NCBI GenBank assembly: GCA_035294465.1
Contig: DATGKW010000102.1
Location: 1 to 45,300 of the forward strand
Direction: 5' to 3'
DNA from: Paraktedonobacter sp035294465
GTDB lineage: Bacteria; Chloroflexota; Ktedonobacteria; Ktedonobacterales; Ktedonobacteraceae
DNA: 45,300 nucleotides
Below the pieces are notes generated by a model. The model saw only the letters and a list, made by a program, of their open reading frames with translations. It ran no database searches and was not told the origin of the DNA. The translations under genes were made by a program, and so were the position numbers. This document shows positions 33,422 to 44,100 of this stretch, piece after piece (the stretch's first letter is position 1; every line of letters begins with the position of its first letter).

Positions 33422-36400
33422 ATGGATGCAAGCTCTCCCGGTGCTCTGACGCACCGGAAAGTGAATCAACGGCTGATCAGGATGCTTGTGCTTTTGAGTA
33501 TCATGATCGGACTCTTCGCGACCTATCCCATTTTTACTCGTTTTACCACCGCTTATGCAGCGGGAGGCGTGCAAATCAACGCGGGCGGTCCTGCTGTGGC
33601 CCCTTTTATCGCTGATACGGACTTTAGCGGCGGTGGGACCTCCACAACGAGCAATACTGTGAGTACCAGCGGCGTAAGTAACCCGGCTCCCGAAGCGGTC
33701 TACCAGTCCAATCGCGTCGGACCGTCCTTCAGTTATGCTATTCCCGGTTTGACGGCGGGAGCCTCCTACACGGTTCGCCTGCATTTTGCGGAAACCTATT
33801 GGACCAGCGCCGGCAAGCGTGTTTTCAATGTGAGTATCAACGGTCAGCAGGTGCTCAGCAACTTTGATATTTTTGCGGCCGCCGGTGGCGCTAACCAGGC
33901 GGTGGTCGAGCAGTTCAACGCCACGGCCGATACGACCGGCACGATTACCATTCAGTTTACTTCGGTGGTTGATCAAGCCCAGGTCAACGGCATTGAGGTG
34001 CTGGCCTCCGGTTCATCTACACCCACACCCACGCCAACCTCCACTTCGGGTGCGGGCGGCGTGCAGATCAACGCGGGCGGGCCGACTGTGGCTCCTTTTG
34101 TGGCTGATACCGACTTCAGCGGCGGCTCAACGGCGAGTGTTACCAATACGATTGATACCAGTGGAGTGACCAATCCCGCTCCACAGGCGGTCTATCAATC
34201 CAATCGCTATGGCAACTTTACGTATACGATTCCAGGGTTGACCGCCGGTGGTTCATATACGGTGCGCCTGCACTTCGCCGAAGAATACTGGTCAGCAGCG
34301 GGCAAGCGCGTTTTCAACGTGAACATCAACGGCACGCAAGTTTTAACGAATTTCGACATTTTTGCGACCGCCGGTGGCGAATACAAAGCGGTGGTTGAGC
34401 AGTTCAGCACGACGGCCAGCAGCAGCGGTACTATCACGATCCAGTTCGTGACGGTGACGGATAATGCCCAGGTCAACGGCATTGAGGTGCTCGGCGGAGG
34501 CTCGACCTCAACTCCGACTCCCACGCCTACGCTGACCCCAACATCCACACCGCCTCCTAACTGGAGCCTTGTCTGGAGCGATACCTTTGCCGGTCCCGCT
34601 GGCAGCGCTCCCTCGTCTGCGAACTGGATTGAGGATACCGGAACCAGCTATCCGGGTGGTCCGGCGAACTGGGGCACCGGCGAGGTCGAGACGATGAGTA
34701 ATTCGACCAGCAATGTGTATCTCGATGGCAACGGCCATCTAGATATCACAGCCATCGATTCCAATGGCTCGTGGACCTCTGGTCGCGTCGAGACGCAGCG
34801 CAGCGACTTTGCTGCTCCGGCTGGCGGTATGCTGGAAATTACTGCGTCTATCAAGCAGCCCAATCCCGCGAATGGCATCGGCTACTGGCCCAAGTTCTGG
34901 GCAATGGGCGCGGGCTATCGCAGCAACCTCTCAAGCTGGCCCGGTATCGGCGAGACCGACCTTATGGAGGATGTCAACGCGCGCAGTGAAGAGGCCGCGA
35001 CCTTCCACTGTGGAACCGCTCCTGATGGTCCCTGTAACGAGTACAATGGCCTGACCAGCGGGCTAGCTACCTGCTCCGGTTGCCAGACCGGCTACCATAC
35101 GTATACCGAGATCATCGACCGCACTCAATCGGACGAGCAGATCCGCTGGTACCTCGACGGCCAGCAGATCTGGGTGGTGAGCGAGGATGAGGTTGGTGTG
35201 AGCGCGTGGCAGGCAGCCGTTGATCATGGTTTCTTCCTCGTCTTCTCCCTCGGCATTGGCGGCTCGTTTCCCAACACCGTTTGCAACTGCACCTCGCCGA
35301 CTGCCGCAACCTCGTCGGGTGGCACGCTGAGCATTGGACCCGTCGTCGTCTACCAGACGACCGGCACTCCGCCAGCGCCCATGACCACGCCGCCAACACC
35401 GACCAATCCCAGCGTGGTCTCTGTGACCGGCACGCAGGGGAACTGGCAGTTGATGGTGAACGGCTCTCCCTATTATATTAAGGGCGTGACCTTCGGACCG
35501 CCGAACACCTCGGCGCTTGGGTATATGCCCGACTTGCAAGCGATGGGGGTCAATACGATCCGCACCTGGGGCACTGACTCCACTACTACCGGCTCGCTGC
35601 TGAACGCGGCCGCGACCTACGGTATCAAAGTCATCAACGGATTCTGGCTCAACCAGAACGCTGATTACGTCAACGATACAAACTACAAGTCAACAACCCT
35701 CTCCACTATCGAAAGCCTGGTGAATCAATATAAGAACTATCCCGGTGTGCTGATGTGGGATGTGGGCAACGAGGTTCTTCTCAACCTCCAGAATTACTAC
35801 TCAGGCACGCAGCTTGAGGCAGAGCGCGATGCCTATGCCCAGTACGTTGACCAGATCGCCCAGGCTATTCATTCGATTGATCCGTATCACCCGGTCACTT
35901 CGACCGATGCCTGGACGGGTGCGTGGCCGTACTATAAACAGTACGCGCCCCATCTTGATCTCTACGCCGTGAATGCTTATGGTGCGGTCTGCAATGTCAA
36001 GCAGGACTGGATCAACGGCGGCTACACGGTGCCGTATATCGTCACGGAGAGCGGGCCGGCCGGCGAGTGGGAGGTTCCGAATGACGAGAACGGCGTGCCA
36101 ACTCAAGAGACCGATCAGCAGAACAGCCAGGGCTACGCTACTGCCTGGAATTGCATCACGAGCCATACCGGCGTGGCGCTTGGTGCGACGCTCTTTAACT
36201 ATGGCGTCGAGAACGACTTCGGCGGGGTGTGGTTCAATCTGATCACCGGTCACTGGAGGCGGCTCTCCGACTTCACTGTAGCCCAGCTCTACGGAGGGCA
36301 AATCGCGGCCGAACCGCCGCCCATGATCACGAATATGTCTCTAAACGAGACTACCGTGCCGGCGGGCAGCCAGTTCACTGTCACGGTCAGTGTGAACGAC

Positions 36401-37036
36401 GTGAATAACAATCCGCTGCGCTATAACCTGATGCTTTCCAACAAGTATACCTACGATGGAAACGGCAATACGGCGTTGCAGTACGCGACGTTCACCCAGA
36501 CAGGCAACGGCACATTCGCGGTCAGCGTGCCAAAGGAAATGCAGATCGGTGTGTGGAAGGTCTACGTCTATGTCTACGACGGGCAGGGCAACGTCGGTAT
36601 CCAGACGCTCTCGTTTAACGTCGTTCCGCCCACTGTGAACGGCACGAATGTAGCGCTTGGCAAGACGACTACCGCCTCTTCCTACCAGGCGTCGGGCGGT
36701 GATTGCCCCTGCCCAGCCTCGAACGCGACCGATGGCAATCTCACGACGCGCTGGGCCAGCGCCTGGAGCGATCCGCAGTGGATCGAGGTTGATCTGGGCC
36801 AGGTCATGACTATCAATCATATCCAACTGGTCTGGGAAGCTGCCTATGCCACCGCTTACCAGATTCAGGTTTCCAACGATGGCACGAACTGGACGACGAT
36901 CTACTCGACCACAACGGATACCGGCGGCGTGGATGATCTCAACGTCAGCGGCTCAGGCCGCTACGTCCGTATGTACGGGACGGCGCGCGCCACGTCGTAT
37001 GGCTACTCGCTCTGGGAATTCGGCATCTACACCTGA
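33422..37036 (+). CDS. Secreted malectin-malectin-GH16-clan A barrel-CBM32 enzyme
   Basis: The 1,204-residue product has a signal peptide (RMLVLLSIMIGLFATYPIF, cleavage near AYAAG). Two malectin modules (about 48-195 and 212-357) and a Thr-Pro linker precede a GH16 domain (about 379-640) with the catalytic GETDLMED motif (Glu 511 and Glu 516), of the beta-1,3-glucanase kind. A second catalytic-looking (beta/alpha)8 domain follows (about 672-958) with WDVGNEV (Glu 784) and IVTESGP (Glu 876), the acid/base and nucleophile arrangement of clan A (GH2-like). An Ig-like domain (about 963-1070) and a C-terminal F5/8-type CBM32 (about 1073-1204) complete it. The ATG at 33422 follows AAGGAG by five bases; the open frame upstream lacks a site. 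It likely degrades laminarin-like glucan outside the cell. Confidence 0.9.
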   Translation: MDASSPGALTHRKVNQRLIRMLVLLSIMIGLFATYPIFTRFTTAYAAGGVQINAGGPAVAPFIADTDFSGGGTSTTSNTVSTSGVSNPAPEAVYQSNRVGPSFSYAIPGLTAGASYTVRLHFAETYWTSAGKRVFNVSINGQQVLSNFDIFAAAGGANQAVVEQFNATADTTGTITIQFTSVVDQAQVNGIEVLASGSSTPTPTPTSTSGAGGVQINAGGPTVAPFVADTDFSGGSTASVTNTIDTSGVTNPAPQAVYQSNRYGNFTYTIPGLTAGGSYTVRLHFAEEYWSAAGKRVFNVNINGTQVLTNFDIFATAGGEYKAVVEQFSTTASSSGTITIQFVTVTDNAQVNGIEVLGGGSTSTPTPTPTLTPTSTPPPNWSLVWSDTFAGPAGSAPSSANWIEDTGTSYPGGPANWGTGEVETMSNSTSNVYLDGNGHLDITAIDSNGSWTSGRVETQRSDFAAPAGGMLEITASIKQPNPANGIGYWPKFWAMGAGYRSNLSSWPGIGETDLMEDVNARSEEAATFHCGTAPDGPCNEYNGLTSGLATCSGCQTGYHTYTEIIDRTQSDEQIRWYLDGQQIWVVSEDEVGVSAWQAAVDHGFFLVFSLGIGGSFPNTVCNCTSPTAATSSGGTLSIGPVVVYQTTGTPPAPMTTPPTPTNPSVVSVTGTQGNWQLMVNGSPYYIKGVTFGPPNTSALGYMPDLQAMGVNTIRTWGTDSTTTGSLLNAAATYGIKVINGFWLNQNADYVNDTNYKSTTLSTIESLVNQYKNYPGVLMWDVGNEVLLNLQNYYSGTQLEAERDAYAQYVDQIAQAIHSIDPYHPVTSTDAWTGAWPYYKQYAPHLDLYAVNAYGAVCNVKQDWINGGYTVPYIVTESGPAGEWEVPNDENGVPTQETDQQNSQGYATAWNCITSHTGVALGATLFNYGVENDFGGVWFNLITGHWRRLSDFTVAQLYGGQIAAEPPPMITNMSLNETTVPAGSQFTVTVSVNDVNNNPLRYNLMLSNKYTYDGNGNTALQYATFTQTGNGTFAVSVPKEMQIGVWKVYVYVYDGQGNVGIQTLSFNVVPPTVNGTNVALGKTTTASSYQASGGDCPCPASNATDGNLTTRWASAWSDPQWIEVDLGQVMTINHIQLVWEAAYATAYQIQVSNDGTNWTTIYSTTTDTGGVDDLNVSGSGRYVRMYGTARATSYGYSLWEFGIYT
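33563..34492 (+). repeat. Two malectin-module repeats in the GH16 gene
   Basis: Modules 33563-34006 and 34057-34492 encode about 145 residues each, from VQINAGG to QVNGIEVL. The first has the VGPSFSYAIPGL form, the second the YGNFTYTIPGL form. They are joined by a Thr-Pro-Ser linker. Confidence 0.8.
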
Positions 37037-37183
37037 AAACGCGAGCGGATCACAGCGATACTATGGGCCAGAACAGACGATGGACTCAGGTATCCTGATC
37101 CTCGACCAACCTCTCAAGCGGGATTGTCAGAGGTAGCCGCCTCTGACCGGGGTCTCAGGGATGTTCCCCGCTTATCGGCTCTT

Positions 37184-37228
37184 CTCTCTTGCGCCGCCGC
37201 CAGCGCGGCGCGGGGGGAAGCAAGAGAG
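37184..37228 (+). terminator. Terminator hairpin after GH16 gene
   Basis: CTCTCTTG (37184-37191) pairs with CAAGAGAG (37221-37228), and an inner GCGCCGC/GCGGCGC stem (37191-37197, 37205-37211) stacks inside it. It lies 150 bases past the GH16 stop. The T run after it is poor. Confidence 0.5.
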
Positions 37229-37263
37229 GGTTATCTGACCACCGACAAAGTGCCGGTCATCCT

Positions 37264-37319
37264 TTGCAATCTCGCTTGAGCAGGAAAAATTGTTGCAGGT
37301 TTTGCAATGTATGTTGCAA
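37264..37319 (+). promoter_or_regulatory. Cluster of TTGCAA palindromes upstream of GH3 gene
   Basis: TTGCAA occurs at 37264-37269, 37302-37307 and 37314-37319, with a TTGCAG variant at 37293-37298. All lie 90-150 bases before the GH3 start. This could be a binding site array or an AT-rich coincidence. Otherwise the gap 37037-37409 shows only the terminator hairpin. Confidence 0.35.
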
Positions 37320-37409
37320 GAATGCGCATACATCAGACATTCATCTCGTCCCGTCAACAGGCTTTCACAGCGTATTCATGTGAATGGAAGCCACAGGCAA
37401 GGAGGTCAT

Positions 37410-40400
37410 ATGCACGCTATCTTTCTGCTTCGTCGTTCCAGACTCGTAGGTTGTGGCCTGGTTCTGCTCCTGGCATTTAGCACGCTGGTACCGGTGTTTC
37501 ACGCGGTCACCAGGACGCTGCTGACTGCGCGCCCGTGGATGAATACGGCGCTTACCCCTGATCAGCGCGCGGACGAGCTTATCGCGCAGATGACCCTGGA
37601 TCAGAAGGTCGCGATGCTTCACGGAGTCGCCGGCTCATATATTGGATATGTCCCGGCCATTCCTAGCCTGGGCATTCCCGCTCTTAATCTGGAGGATGGT
37701 CCGGCAGGAGTCGCCGATAGCCAGACTCAGGTAACGGCCTTTCCTGCTCCGATTGCTGGCGCGGCAAGTTGGGATACTTCGCTCATGAATCAGTATGGGC
37801 AGGCGCTTGGCAGTGAGGAGGCGGGCAAAGGGGCCAACGTGGTGCTTGGGCCGACCATCAATATTCTGCGCAATCCTGAATGGGGCAGGAGCTTCGAGAG
37901 CTTGGGCGAAGATCCGTACCTGACGGGTCAGCTCGCGGCGTCTGAAATCCAGGGCATCCAATCGCAGGGGGTGATTGCCACGGTCAAGCATTTCGCCGCG
38001 TACAACCAGGAAGATAATCGCGGGGGCGTGGACGCGGAGGTTGATGAACGAACCCTGCACGAGATTTACCTGCCGGCTTTCCAGGCGGCAGTTCAGCAGG
38101 GCGGAGCAGGCGCGGTGATGTGCTCGTACAACATGGTGGATACCATCTACGCGTGCGAGAATCCCTTCCTGCTCAACCAGACCCTGGATCAGCAATGGGG
38201 CTTTCCCGGTTTCGTGATGTCCGATTGGGGCGCGACGCATAGCACGGTGGCCGCCGCCGATTCGGGGCTTGATATGGAAATGTGGGATGGCTCCTACTTC
38301 GGGACGCCCCTCGAAACAGCCGTGCAGAACGGCCAGGTCAGCATGAATACTCTGAACAACATGGTCCATCGCGTGCTCCGCACCATGTTTGCCGCCGGAC
38401 TCTTTGACCATCCGCCGGTCGGTTCGCTCTCGGCCAACGTTGCCAGCTCCGCCGACGATCAATTTGCTCTCCAGACGGAGGAACAGGGTACCGTTCTTCT
38501 CAAGAACAGCCAGAATCTCCTGCCATTGAATAGCGGCCAGCTCAAATCAATCGCGGTCATCGGCCCCGGCGGTTCCGTCAATCCGAAAGATGCGGGCGTC
38601 GGCAGCGCGGGCGTCATTGCGCCGTTCGTTGTGACCCCGCTGCAAGGGATCACCGCCCGCGCGGGCAGCGGCGTGAATGTGCAATACGCGGAGGGCACCA
38701 ATCCCGATGGCAGTTTGCCGGCGATCCAGGCGCAATATCTCACGCCATCTTCAGGCGGCGGCAATGGCTTGCTGGGCCAGTACTACAACAACATGACGCT
38801 TTCGGGCACGCCGGTTCTGACGCGCGTCGATCAGAATTTCAGCAATAACTGGAATGGAAACTCGCCCGGCCCTGGCGTGAACGCCGATAACTGGTCAGTG
38901 CGCTGGACGGGTACACTCACCGCACCGGCGACCGGTACCTACACGTTTACGCTCACCAGCGACGATGGCAGCCGTCTGTATCTGAACAACCAGCTCTTGA
39001 TCGATAACTGGCGCGACCAGTGGCCATATGTCGAGAGCGGAGAAATCCAGTTGACGGCGGGTCAATCCGTGCCTATTGAGGTGGATTATTATCAGGATTG
39101 GGGCGGCAGCCAGTTTACTCTGGGCTGGAACGCGCCAGGCTTGAATTCGCCGTTTAACCAGGCTGTCCAGCTTGCCCAATCCTCGAATGTGGCTATCGTG
39201 GTGGCCAACGATCTTGAAGCGGAAGGGACTGATCGCTTCAGCCTGGCCATCGATAACGCGCAGGAGCAGTTGATCGAGGCCATCGTTCAGGCCAATCCAC
39301 ATACCATTGTGGTGCTCAATACGGGCGCGCCGGTGCTTATGCCCTGGGTCAACCAGGCGCAGGCGATTGTCGAGGCGTGGTATCCAGGGCAGGAAGATGG
39401 GAATGCGCTGGCCGCTGTGCTGTTCGGTGATGTGAACCCATCCGGCAAGTTACCCATGACCTTCCCGGCCAGCGCCAACGATGTGCCTGCGAATACGCCC
39501 GCGCAGTATCCTGGCGTCAACAATGTGGCGCAGTATTCTGAGGGCGTATTTGTTGGCTACCGGCATTACGACGAAGACAACATCACACCGCTTTTTCCTT
39601 TCGGCTATGGGCTTTCTTATACAACCTTTAGCTTCAGTAACCTGACGGTAAGTCCCACCTCTGCGTCTCCCACCAGCACCATTTCGGTGAGCGTCAACGT
39701 CACCAACACAGGATCGCGCGCGGGAGCAGAGGTTGCTCAACTCTACCTGGGCATTCCTTCGACCAATGTGCCGGAACCTCCCAAGCAGCTCAAAGGTTTC
39801 CAGAAGGTGTTTCTGCAACCTGGGCAGACGGAAACCGTGACCTTCTCCCTCTCGCCCCAGGCATACTCCTACTGGGATGTGAACGCGCATAACTGGCTTG
39901 TGCAGAATGGAACCTATCAGGTCATGGTAGGCGATTCGTCGCGCAACATTCTCCAGCAGACCAGCTTCACAGTGAGCGGAAGCCCGCCGCCGCCACCTCC
40001 GCCGAGCGGCACCGCTATACGCATTGCTGCCGGTAGCACCACCGGAGTAGCTCCAGCGGCCTGGATGCCGGCTTTTAGCGCCGATACCGATTTTGCCGGT
40101 GGGACGGCGGCAGGTTCGGGCGCGAGCGTTGATCTGACCGGCGTGACCAATCCGGCTCCTGAAAGCGTTTACCAGAACAATCGCGGCGGCAACTTTACCT
40201 ACACTATTCCCGGCCTGACGCCCGGAGGTTCCTATACGGTGCGCCTGGATTTTGCCGAGACATACTGGACGCAGGCGGGCCAACGCGTTTTCAACGTCAG
40301 TATGAACGGCGAGCAGATGCTCAGCAACTTCGATATCATCGCGGCGGCTGGTGGTCCTGATAAAGCGGTGGCCGAACAATTTGCTGCTACGGCGGATAGT

Positions 40401-40997
40401 GGCGGAAAAATTACCATTCAGTTCACCAGCGTCGTAGATAATGCCGAAGTCAGCGGCATCGAGGTGTTGAGCGGAAGTGCGGTTACGCCCACGCCGACTC
40501 CGATACCCACATCGACACCCACGCCGACTCCGACACCCCCGTCTGGTTCGGGAGGCGTGCAGATCAACGCGGGCGGTTCGGCTGTGGGTTCCTTCATAGC
40601 TGATACGGACTATAGCGGCGGCGGGGTCGGCGCGAGCACAACCAGCGCTATCGATACCAGCGGGGTGAGCAATCCCGCGCCCCAGGCCGTCTACCAGACC
40701 AATCGCGTCGGACCCTCCTTTAGCTATACCATTCCCAACCTGACGCCCGGAGGCACCTATACGGTGCGCCTGGACTTCGCCGAAACCTACTGGACGGCGG
40801 CGGGCAAGCGCGTTTTCAACGTGAGCATCAACGGCAATCAGGTGCTCACGAACTTTGACATTTTTGCTACGGCTGGCGCGGCCAATAAAGCGGTGGCCGA
40901 GCAGTTTACTGCGACGGCCAGTAGTAGCGGGGCGATCACGATCCAGTTTACTTCAGTGGTTGATCAGGCCCAGATCAATGGTATTGAAGTGTCATAA
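37410..40997 (+). CDS. Secreted GH3 beta-glucosidase with PA14 and two malectin modules
   Basis: The 1,195-residue product has an N-terminal signal or anchor helix (LVGCGLVLLLAFSTLVPVF). The GH3 N-terminal barrel includes GPTINILRNPEWGRSFESLG, VIATVKHFAAYNQE and the nucleophile Asp in FVMSDWGATHS (Asp 272). The second GH3 domain is interrupted by a PA14 insert (about 450-580, LLGQYYNNM to SQFTLGWNAPG), as in GH3 enzymes acting on larger beta-glucans, and is followed by an FnIII-like domain (about 760-850, with EVAQLYLGIP and QLKGFQKVFL). Two malectin modules end the protein. It should trim oligosaccharides released by the GH16 and GH81 enzymes. The ATG at 37410 follows AAGGAGG by four bases; the longer open frame has no such site. 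Confidence 0.9.
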   Translation: MHAIFLLRRSRLVGCGLVLLLAFSTLVPVFHAVTRTLLTARPWMNTALTPDQRADELIAQMTLDQKVAMLHGVAGSYIGYVPAIPSLGIPALNLEDGPAGVADSQTQVTAFPAPIAGAASWDTSLMNQYGQALGSEEAGKGANVVLGPTINILRNPEWGRSFESLGEDPYLTGQLAASEIQGIQSQGVIATVKHFAAYNQEDNRGGVDAEVDERTLHEIYLPAFQAAVQQGGAGAVMCSYNMVDTIYACENPFLLNQTLDQQWGFPGFVMSDWGATHSTVAAADSGLDMEMWDGSYFGTPLETAVQNGQVSMNTLNNMVHRVLRTMFAAGLFDHPPVGSLSANVASSADDQFALQTEEQGTVLLKNSQNLLPLNSGQLKSIAVIGPGGSVNPKDAGVGSAGVIAPFVVTPLQGITARAGSGVNVQYAEGTNPDGSLPAIQAQYLTPSSGGGNGLLGQYYNNMTLSGTPVLTRVDQNFSNNWNGNSPGPGVNADNWSVRWTGTLTAPATGTYTFTLTSDDGSRLYLNNQLLIDNWRDQWPYVESGEIQLTAGQSVPIEVDYYQDWGGSQFTLGWNAPGLNSPFNQAVQLAQSSNVAIVVANDLEAEGTDRFSLAIDNAQEQLIEAIVQANPHTIVVLNTGAPVLMPWVNQAQAIVEAWYPGQEDGNALAAVLFGDVNPSGKLPMTFPASANDVPANTPAQYPGVNNVAQYSEGVFVGYRHYDEDNITPLFPFGYGLSYTTFSFSNLTVSPTSASPTSTISVSVNVTNTGSRAGAEVAQLYLGIPSTNVPEPPKQLKGFQKVFLQPGQTETVTFSLSPQAYSYWDVNAHNWLVQNGTYQVMVGDSSRNILQQTSFTVSGSPPPPPPPSGTAIRIAAGSTTGVAPAAWMPAFSADTDFAGGTAAGSGASVDLTGVTNPAPESVYQNNRGGNFTYTIPGLTPGGSYTVRLDFAETYWTQAGQRVFNVSMNGEQMLSNFDIIAAAGGPDKAVAEQFAATADSGGKITIQFTSVVDNAEVSGIEVLSGSAVTPTPTPIPTSTPTPTPTPPSGSGGVQINAGGSAVGSFIADTDYSGGGVGASTTSAIDTSGVSNPAPQAVYQTNRVGPSFSYTIPNLTPGGTYTVRLDFAETYWTAAGKRVFNVSINGNQVLTNFDIFATAGAANKAVAEQFTATASSSGAITIQFTSVVDQAQINGIEVS
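40014..40994 (+). repeat. Two malectin-module repeats in the GH3 gene
   Basis: Modules 40014-40472 and 40550-40994. The first is the most divergent of the set (IRIAAGSTTGVAPAAW start), the second is of the VGPSFSYTIPNL form. The linker between them is a Thr-Pro repeat. Confidence 0.8.
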
Positions 40998-41047
40998 GGA
41001 GTTTCTGCTTAATCGCGTAAGGCGGCGCGAGAAAGATAAGAAATGCG

Positions 41048-41114
41048 TGAATGGAGCGACGCCTCTTACGGGTGCTGTGAGAGAGCGATGCAGGTAAGGG
41101 AGCCGCTCCATTCA
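41048..41114 (+). terminator. Long hairpin between GH3 and GH81 genes
   Basis: TGAATGGAGCG (41048-41058) pairs perfectly with CGCTCCATTCA (41104-41114), with further inner pairing (TTAC/GTAA). It lies in the 162-base gap between the genes. No T run follows, so partial termination or RNA processing is possible. Confidence 0.5.
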
Positions 41115-41159
41115 GGGAAGTTCAAACGGATTTCATAAAAACAGGAAAGGAAGGAATCT

Positions 41160-44100
41160 ATGAAGCAAAAGTTTGCTTCACTGGCAACAAGGAGCAGAGC
41201 ACTCCTTGTTCTGCCCCTCTTGTTTGCCACGCTTGTCTTTACCGGCGTGACGTTCCTGAGCTATCACCGGAGCGCTCAGGCGTCATCTATCGTTCAGGTC
41301 GGAGCGGGCAGCTATACGACCGCTCCTCCGTCCAATCTCACGCTGCCGCCAAATACTATCTATCGCACATCTAACGTGACCGGTCCTATGCCAACCAGCG
41401 ACTGGTGGACATCGGTGGCATGGACGCAACCGGCCTACCCGATCTATCCCTTGCCGCTGGCTTTGCAGACCACGACGACGGGTATTGGCGTTGACTACCC
41501 AGATATCGAGGTCGAGACGGGTGCGATCCATGCCGGATATAATACCGACTTCACGCTGGGAGCCAGTTCAGGTACCTTTCCATCGCCCAATCCGCTCGTC
41601 GATGGCTATTCCGACTGGACCGTCTCAATGCTCTGGAACAATGGTTCCGGCGGTACGATGCGCGTGACGGCAGGACAGGGCATGCCCTATCTTTACGCGA
41701 CATACGCCAGCGAGAATCCCCAGTTGACGTTCTCGACCGCCCCTACGATCTGGTCTGGCACTGCTTCTTCCAATGTGCTCGGTATTACCATCAATGGGCA
41801 TAACTATGGCCTCTTTGGTCCCAGCGGTTCCACCTGGACCGGACTTGGCACAACGACGCTTACGAACAATGCGCAGGGCAAGACGTACTTCTCGCTGGCG
41901 GCGCTGCCGGATAACACCACGAGCACCTTGCAGGCGTTTCAGCAATATGCCTACTCGTTTGTGACCAATACGCAGGTAAGCTGGTCCTACGATCAGAATA
42001 CTAGCGAGGTTCATACCACCTATGCCGTGACCACGCAAGCTGAAGAAGGAACGCAAACGGGAACTATCATGGCGCTTTTCCCCAGCCAGTGGAAAGTGAC
42101 CAATAACTTCTCGCCGCTTTCCTATACTTATCACAGCGTCCGCGGAACGATGAAAACCATGGCCGGCTCCTCTTTCTCGACGACGCTGACCTATCACGGC
42201 ATTCTGCCCTACTTCCCGGATGTAGGCCAGTATAATCAGGCAACCTTGCTTGATGATATCGAGTCGTTCGCGGATCAGAGCAGAAGCCCTACCGTTGGCG
42301 ATACGTATTGGGGCGGCAAGGCCCTGCTGCAAGTCGCGGACCTGCTGCCAATCGCGCGCGAGGCCGGTCTGACGACGGCGTATAACAACCTGCTGGCCTG
42401 GCTGGAAGGCGCGATGGCGGACCACTTTACCGCGACGGATTCTTCAGGGAATCCGAAAACCACCGATATGTTCTACTACGATCCAACGTGGGGAACCATC
42501 ATCGGTGATCCGGCCTCCTATGGCTCGGACAGCGACCTCAACGACCATCACTTTCATTATGGCTACTGGATTCAGTCGGCGGCGGAGATTGCCCGCGCCG
42601 ATCCTTCCTGGGTAAGCAAATATGGAGGCATGGTCGATCTGCTGATCGATGATATCGCCGATCCCAGCAGGAATGACCCGATGTTCCCCTTCCTGCGCAA
42701 CTTCTCTCCCTATGAAGGGCATTCCTGGGCTTCGGGCAGCGAACTGGCGGCCTGGGGCAACAATCAGGAATCGTCCTCCGAGGCCATCAACGCCTGGGCC
42801 GGCCTGATCGAATGGGGCGAGGCAACCGGCAACGCCCAGATTACCGACCTGGGCATCTACCTGTATACAACAGAGACCTATACGGTCGAGCAGGACTGGT
42901 TTGATGTCGATCACGACATCTTCCCCGCTGGCTACGGCTACGACTATACCGCTCAGGTCTGGGGGGGACAGAACTGGTTCGGCACCTACTTCTCTGCCGA
43001 TCCGCAGGAGATTCGTGGAATCAACCTCATCCCGATCACCTCGTCCTCGCTCTACCTGGCCGACGATACCGCTTACGAACAGGAATTCTTGCAGGCGATG
43101 GCGCAGGAGAATGGGTCTGATACCTGGACGGTCTGGCAGGATTCGTTATGGGAGTATCAGGCGCTGATTGACGCGCCAGGAGCCATCCAGCTCTTCAATG
43201 CTCAGCCCAACTACACGCCGGGCGCGTCCGAGACAAAGGCGTTTACCTATACCATGCTCTATGATCTCCAGACGCTGGGAGAGGTAGATGCCGCTATTAC
43301 AGCCAATACGCCGTTATATGCTGTTTTCAATCATAGTGGCACAATCAACCACGTGGCCTATAACGCGAGCAGCGCTCCCATTACCGTCACCTTCTCCGAT
43401 GGCACCTCGTTCAGCGTTCCCGCCGGCCAGATTTCGGTGAATGGTACCACAATTCCGCTGCGCACTCTGCCTCCACCGAGCGGCTTACAGATTAACGCGG
43501 GCGGAGGCGAAGACTATCCGTTTGTGGCCGACACGGACTTCAGCGGAGGCGCGACAGCCAGTAGCAGTAACGCGATTGATACCAGCGGGGCGAGCAATCC
43601 CGCACCCGAATATGTGTATCAAACCAATCGCTACGGCAACTTTACCTACACCATTCCCAATCTGACGCCCAATACATCCTACCCGGTGCGCCTGGATTTC
43701 GCCGAAACCTACTGGACATCGACGGGGCAACGTGTCTTCAACGTCACCGCCAACGGCCAGCAGGTGCTCACGAACTTTGATATTGTCGCGGCCGCTGGAG
43801 GTCCCAACAAAGCGGTAGATGAGCAATTTAACGTGACCGCCGATAGTAGCGGCACTATTACGCTTCAGTTTACCAGCGTGGTCGATAACGCGCAGGTCAA
43901 CGGCATCGAGATACTCGGAGCAAGTTCGACAACGCCGGCGCCGACGCCAACTCCATCACCCACGCCGGTTGGCGGTGCCGGGGGTGTGCAGATCAATGCG
44001 GGCGGCTCCGCGGCTGCCCCCTTTATCGCCGATACCGACTTCAGCGGCGGCTCGACGGCGGCCTCAAGCAACGCGATTGATACCAGCGGAGTGAGCAATC

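Noticed and set aside
39450..40379. Open frame of 309 codons antisense to the GH3 gene
   Set aside because: Arg/His-rich composition typical of antisense of Thr/Gly-rich modules; no motif.
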